Shown here piece after piece: positions 6,046 through 8,565 of a stretch of 8,565 nucleotides of DNA. This DNA is from an uncultured Bacteroides sp. (lineage in GTDB: Bacteria; Bacteroidota; Bacteroidia; Bacteroidales; Bacteroidaceae). The DNA lies in contig UQVZ01000074.1 in the NCBI GenBank assembly GCA_900544675.1, positions 1 to 8,565 on the forward strand, given 5' to 3'. The notes under the pieces were generated by a model that was given only the letters and a program-made list of their open reading frames with translations, ran no database searches and was not told the origin of the DNA. The position numbers and the translations under genes are program-made. Each line of letters opens with the position of its first letter. The stretch's first letter is position 1.

Positions 6046-6900
6046 TTAGCGCACTTGGATAACCAGATAGCGGGATACACTCCAGAATTGGCTCGGGTTG
6101 GTGATTTTCAGTGTCAGCTGCCCCTTGTCGTCCTTTACCAGTTCGTATGAACCTTCGGGATGTGTGGTCAGCAGTTGGGCACGTTTGCTGTATAGCTTCA
6201 CTTCCTTATCCTTACGGATGTCGATTTCGGTGAAGTAGTCTTTATTGAACTCGTTGTCTTTCAGCACATCGCCGCCTTTCAGAATTTTCTGGTCTTTCAG
6301 TTCCGATTTGGTGCCGAATACATACCATGCAGTGTTCAAGGCTTTGTCTTGTGCCGCTACGGTTTCCGTTTTGGCTTCGTTTTCAGCGGTCAGCTGATCG
6401 ACATTCTTGTTCAGGTCGGCCACGGCTTCGTCCAGTTCGGCGATACGGATGTTCTTCGATGCCAGTTCAGCCTGAAGCGTCTCGATTTGTTTCTGTTTCG
6501 ATTCCAGCTGGGCGGTGAGGTTCTGTATGGCTTTTCTCAGCTCGGCCGACTGGTACTTGCTGTTTTGCAGTTGTTTTTCCAGTTCTGCAATCCGTGCCCG
6601 GTTGGCTTGCAGCTTCTGGCTGATGAACCGGATATCCTCCTTGATTTTTTCTGCGCTCGATTTGCTTTCCATAGCGTCCCCTTTCAAGTCGACACGGTTT
6701 TCTGCTTCATTGATTTCGCGAAAACCTTCCTGTATCTCGTTGAAAGAACCCATAATCTCATCCAGCTCGGCATCGCGGTTAGACAATTCCAGCATCAACG
6801 AATCGTTTTGAGCCTGTAATGCGTCTTTCTTCTGGCCCGAATTTGTACAAGAAGCCAATAAGGCTGCCGCGCACAACGAAAATAAAACAACTTTCTTCAT
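6046..6900 (-). CDS. Coiled-coil lipoprotein, possibly of the Cbp1-like collagen-binding adhesin family
   Basis: Envelope lipoprotein of 284 residues. A type II signal peptide ends in the lipobox LASC, with Cys18 as the lipidated residue. Residues about 26-185 form long charged coiled coils with heptad patterns (for example RARIAELEKQLQNSKYQSAE and KQIETLQAELASKNIRIAEL). A compact C-terminal domain (about 190-284) follows, with KLYSKRAQLLTTHPEGSYEL and a final SRYLVIQVR strand. Asp33-Ser34-Leu35 fits the Bacteroides O-glycosylation motif D(S/T)(hydrophobic). The size and layout recall the B. fragilis Cbp1 glycoprotein family, but I make that link from memory and at low confidence. The sequence after Cys18 (TNSGQKKD) is not an obvious surface-export signal, so an inner-leaflet location is also possible. 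Its ATG is 29 bp after the rsmI stop with no clear promoter between, suggesting one transcript. Confidence 0.85.
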   Translation of the reverse strand: MKKVVLFSLCAAALLASCTNSGQKKDALQAQNDSLMLELSNRDAELDEIMGSFNEIQEGFREINEAENRVDLKGDAMESKSSAEKIKEDIRFISQKLQANRARIAELEKQLQNSKYQSAELRKAIQNLTAQLESKQKQIETLQAELASKNIRIAELDEAVADLNKNVDQLTAENEAKTETVAAQDKALNTAWYVFGTKSELKDQKILKGGDVLKDNEFNKDYFTEIDIRKDKEVKLYSKRAQLLTTHPEGSYELVKDDKGQLTLKITNPSQFWSVSRYLVIQVR

Positions 6901-6929
6901 AGTTCTGTATCTGTTTAGAATTTATACTT

Positions 6930-7604
6930 TTACTTTTCTTTTCCGGCAAGAATGATTACTATCTCTCCTTTAGGCTCGGTCTCGGTGAAGTGGGCAATCA
7001 CTTCGGCGAGGGTGCCCCGCACGCTTTCCTCGTGTATCTTCGATATCTCCCGGCAGACCGAAACCTGGCGTTCTCCGCCGAAGAGTTCGGCAAACTGGGT
7101 AAGGGTTTTCACCAGCCGGTAGGGCGACTCGTAGAAAATCATCGTGCGTGTCTCTTCTGCCAGGGCGTTCAGGCGCGTCATCCGTCCTTTTTTCTGGGGC
7201 AGAAATCCTTCGAAGCAGAAGCGCTCGTCGGGCAGACCCGATGCCACCAGTGCCGGGACAAATGCCGTGGCGCCCGGCAGGCATTGCACTTCGATGCCAT
7301 TCCTTACGCATTCGCGCACGACCAAAAAGCCCGGGTCGGAGATGCCCGGTGTGCCTGCGTCCGATACCAAGGCAATGGTGTCTCCCGCTTTCAGGCGTGT
7401 GATGATGCCGTCCAACACCTGATGCTCGTTGAACTTGTGGTAAGATTGCAGGGCATTCTTTATCTCGAAATGTTTCAATAAAATGCCCGACGTCCGTGTG
7501 TCTTCCGCCAGAATCAGGTCAGCTTCTTTCAACACCCGGATGGCCCGCAAGGTCATATCTTCCAAATTGCCTACCGGAGTAGGAACCACATATAGTTTAC
7601 CCAT
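6930..7604 (-). CDS. rsmI: 16S rRNA (cytidine-1402-2'-O)-methyltransferase RsmI
   Basis: SAM-dependent tetrapyrrole-methylase-fold enzyme that 2'-O-methylates C1402 in the ribosomal P site of 16S rRNA. Of its 224 residues the recognisable family motifs are VPTPVGNLEDMTLRA (7-21), AEDTRTSG (33-40), SDAGTPGISDPG (81-92), LPGATA (109-114), FEGFLP (131-136), FYESPYR (157-163) and CREISKIHEE (184-193). It is shorter than the E. coli enzyme of about 286 residues and lacks its C-terminal extension, which I believe is normal in this phylum. I chose the ATG at 7604 (MGKLYVVPTP) over an in-frame start at 7628, because the latter lies inside the probable -7 promoter element and adds residues outside the conserved fold. 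It is divergent from tdk across a 184-bp gap and lies upstream of the lipoprotein gene. Confidence 0.95.
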   Translation of the reverse strand: MGKLYVVPTPVGNLEDMTLRAIRVLKEADLILAEDTRTSGILLKHFEIKNALQSYHKFNEHQVLDGIITRLKAGDTIALVSDAGTPGISDPGFLVVRECVRNGIEVQCLPGATAFVPALVASGLPDERFCFEGFLPQKKGRMTRLNALAEETRTMIFYESPYRLVKTLTQFAELFGGERQVSVCREISKIHEESVRGTLAEVIAHFTETEPKGEIVIILAGKEK

Positions 7605-7625
7605 ACTTGTCAAATTATAATAGAA

Positions 7626-7633
7626 CAAAGGTA
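7626..7633 (-). promoter_or_regulatory. Probable -7 element of the rsmI promoter (TACCTTTG)
   Basis: On the - strand TACCTTTG matches the Bacteroides -7 consensus TAnnTTTG exactly, and transcription would begin a few bases before the rsmI ATG region, leaving a short leader. No clear TTG is seen at the -33 position. The match also argues against the start at 7628. Confidence 0.55.
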
Positions 7634-7748
7634 GAAAGTTTTTGATTGTATATGTTAATTTGACCCATTATTTAACAGAAGTTGTATTATTTCCCCTTAA
7701 AACCATGTTTTTTTAGCCCGACAAGTATTCTTTTTGCTTCAGAAAACG

Positions 7749-7756
7749 TACTTTTG
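7749..7756 (+). promoter_or_regulatory. Probable -7 element of the tdk promoter (TACTTTTG)
   Basis: TACTTTTG fits TAnnTTTG and lies 32 bp before the tdk ATG, giving a leader of roughly 25 nt that is A-rich next to the start (ATAATAAA). A TTG occurs at 7734-7736, but the 12-bp spacing is too short for a standard -33 element. Confidence 0.6.
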
Positions 7757-7788
7757 CATCCGCAATTATCCAAACACTGTATAATAAA

Positions 7789-8388
7789 ATGGTAGTATTC
7801 TCAGAAGATCATACGCAGGAGACTTTCCGCCGGGGGCGCATCGAGGTGGTGTGCGGCTCGATGTTTTCGGGCAAGACCGAAGAACTGATACGCCGCCTGA
7901 AGCGTGCCAAGTTCGCCCGCCAGCAGGTAGAGATATTCAAGCCTGCCATCGACACCCGCTATTCGGAAGCGGAAGTGGTTTCCCACGATAACAATGCCAT
8001 CAAGTCGACTCCCGTCGATACGTCGGCAAGCATTCTTCTGCTCAGTTCCGAAATCGATGTGGTGGGCATCGACGAAGCCCAGTTTTTCGACGAAGGCTTG
8101 GTAGGAGTATGCAATGAGCTGGCAAACCGTGGCATAAGGGTCATCATAGCCGGGTTGGATATGGATTATAAAGGGGTACCCTTCGGACCGATTCCGGCTC
8201 TGTGCGCCATAGCCGATGAAGTGACAAAGGTGCATGCCATCTGTGTGAAGTGCGGCGACCTGGCTTATATCTCCCACCGCACGGTAGCCAACGACAAGCG
8301 TGTATTGCTGGGCGAGAAGGAAGAATACGAGCCGTTGTGCCGCAGGTGTTATCAGAAAGCGATGGAAGAAGAAAAGAGCAGGCATTAG
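7789..8388 (+). CDS. tdk: Thymidine kinase (type II, TK1-like)
   Basis: Cytoplasmic salvage enzyme that phosphorylates thymidine to dTMP with ATP; 199 residues, normal for the bacterial TK1-like family. The P-loop GSMFSGKT is at 23-30, the DEAQFF motif at 95-100 with Glu96 as the likely catalytic base, and AGLDMDYKGVPFG (121-133) is the conserved strand and loop. A structural zinc site is formed by Cys152/Cys155 and Cys184/Cys187, and the thymidine-binding loop lies around 158-180. All key residues are intact. The ATG at 7789 sits after an A-rich leader and a -7 element. It is transcribed away from rsmI; a hairpin and then a separately promoted tRNA gene follow, so it is probably monocistronic. 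Confidence 0.96.
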   Translation: MVVFSEDHTQETFRRGRIEVVCGSMFSGKTEELIRRLKRAKFARQQVEIFKPAIDTRYSEAEVVSHDNNAIKSTPVDTSASILLLSSEIDVVGIDEAQFFDEGLVGVCNELANRGIRVIIAGLDMDYKGVPFGPIPALCAIADEVTKVHAICVKCGDLAYISHRTVANDKRVLLGEKEEYEPLCRRCYQKAMEEEKSRH

Positions 8389-8411
8389 TTTCTTGATTAT
8401 CAGTTGTGTAA

Positions 8412-8435
8412 TCTGAAAATGATAAAATTTTCAGA
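8412..8435 (+). terminator. AT-rich 9-bp stem-loop after tdk
   Basis: TCTGAAAAT (8412-8420) pairs perfectly with ATTTTCAGA (8427-8435) around the loop GATAAA, 24 nt after the tdk stop. The stem is AT-rich and is followed by A residues, not T, so it is a weak candidate terminator for tdk. It sits just before the tRNA promoter. Confidence 0.45.
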
Positions 8436-8453
8436 AAAAACTATCCCGAATGT

Positions 8454-8484
8454 TTGGTCGGTTCGATAAAAGTGCATATCTTTG
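8454..8484 (+). promoter_or_regulatory. Bacteroides-type promoter of the tRNA-Lys gene
   Basis: TTG at 8454-8456 (within TTTGG) and TATCTTTG at 8477-8484 are separated by 20 bp. This matches the -33 TTG and -7 TAnnTTTG consensus of the Bacteroidota primary sigma factor. Transcription should start near 8490, about 30 nt before the mature tRNA 5' end. Confidence 0.85.
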
Positions 8485-8520
8485 CACCCGCAATCAGGAA
8501 ATGATAGCAAATACAGGTTT

Positions 8521-8565
8521 GATTCGCTAGCTCAGCAGGTAGAGCACAACACTTTTAATGTTGGG
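8521..8565 (+). tRNA. tRNA-Lys (anticodon TTT), truncated at the window edge
   Basis: The 5' 45 nt of a tRNA are present: acceptor strand GATTCGC (8521-8527), T8 and A9, D-stem GCTC/GAGC (8530-8533, 8542-8545), and anticodon stem CAACA/TGTTG (8547-8551, 8559-8563) enclosing CTTTTAA. The anticodon TTT is at 8554-8556. The variable loop, T arm and 3' acceptor lie beyond the window, so I cannot judge CCA status or any integration site at its 3' end. Confidence 0.93.

Noticed and set aside
7605..7628. Longer rsmI N-terminus starting at 7628
   Set aside because: That start overlaps the TACCTTTG promoter element, and the extra eight residues precede the conserved first beta strand.

Overview
The window looks like chromosomal DNA of a gut Bacteroidota, most likely Bacteroides or a close relative such as Phocaeicola. 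This rests on Bacteroides-type promoters (TAnnTTTG at -7, a clear TTG at -33 before the tRNA), A-rich start regions instead of strong Shine-Dalgarno sites, a FtsX-type permease / membrane-fusion / TolC cassette, a short RsmI, and a tRNA-Lys sequence typical of the group. Species cannot be read from the sequence alone.

Region 1 (1-4012, + strand) is the 3' part of an efflux operon: a MacB/FtsX-type permease (278-1522), a periplasmic membrane-fusion protein (1577-2674) and a TolC-like outer membrane factor (2684-4012). Together they would form a tripartite exporter across both membranes. The ATPase is not in the window and presumably lies upstream. The first 262 bases are two facing arrays of 7-8 nt units that all begin with AAT on one strand or the other.

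Region 2 (4013-5572, - strand genes) has a 164-bp convergent gap holding a nested inverted-repeat hairpin. Then comes an SDR oxidoreductase resembling D-mannonate oxidoreductase (4177-4992), preceded on the same strand by a Fur-family regulator (5038-5481). A possible 24-residue leader ORF (5498-5572) sits just upstream of the regulator.

Region 3 (5573-6045) is a gene-free stretch of about 470 bp. It contains a tandem array of 16-bp palindromes on an exact 22-bp period, a direct repeat, and a 19-bp perfect stem-loop downstream of the next gene.

Region 4 (6046-8565): a coiled-coil lipoprotein (6046-6900) lies 29 bp behind rsmI (6930-7604), both on the - strand and probably co-transcribed. Thymidine kinase tdk (7789-8388) is divergent from rsmI. 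The window ends inside a tRNA-Lys(UUU) gene with a textbook Bacteroides promoter.

The protein-coding genes are ordinary. The unusual material is intergenic: three loci built from short-period arrays facing an inverted copy of themselves, and the 22-bp-phased palindrome array. No defence system, CRISPR array, transposase or phage gene is visible.
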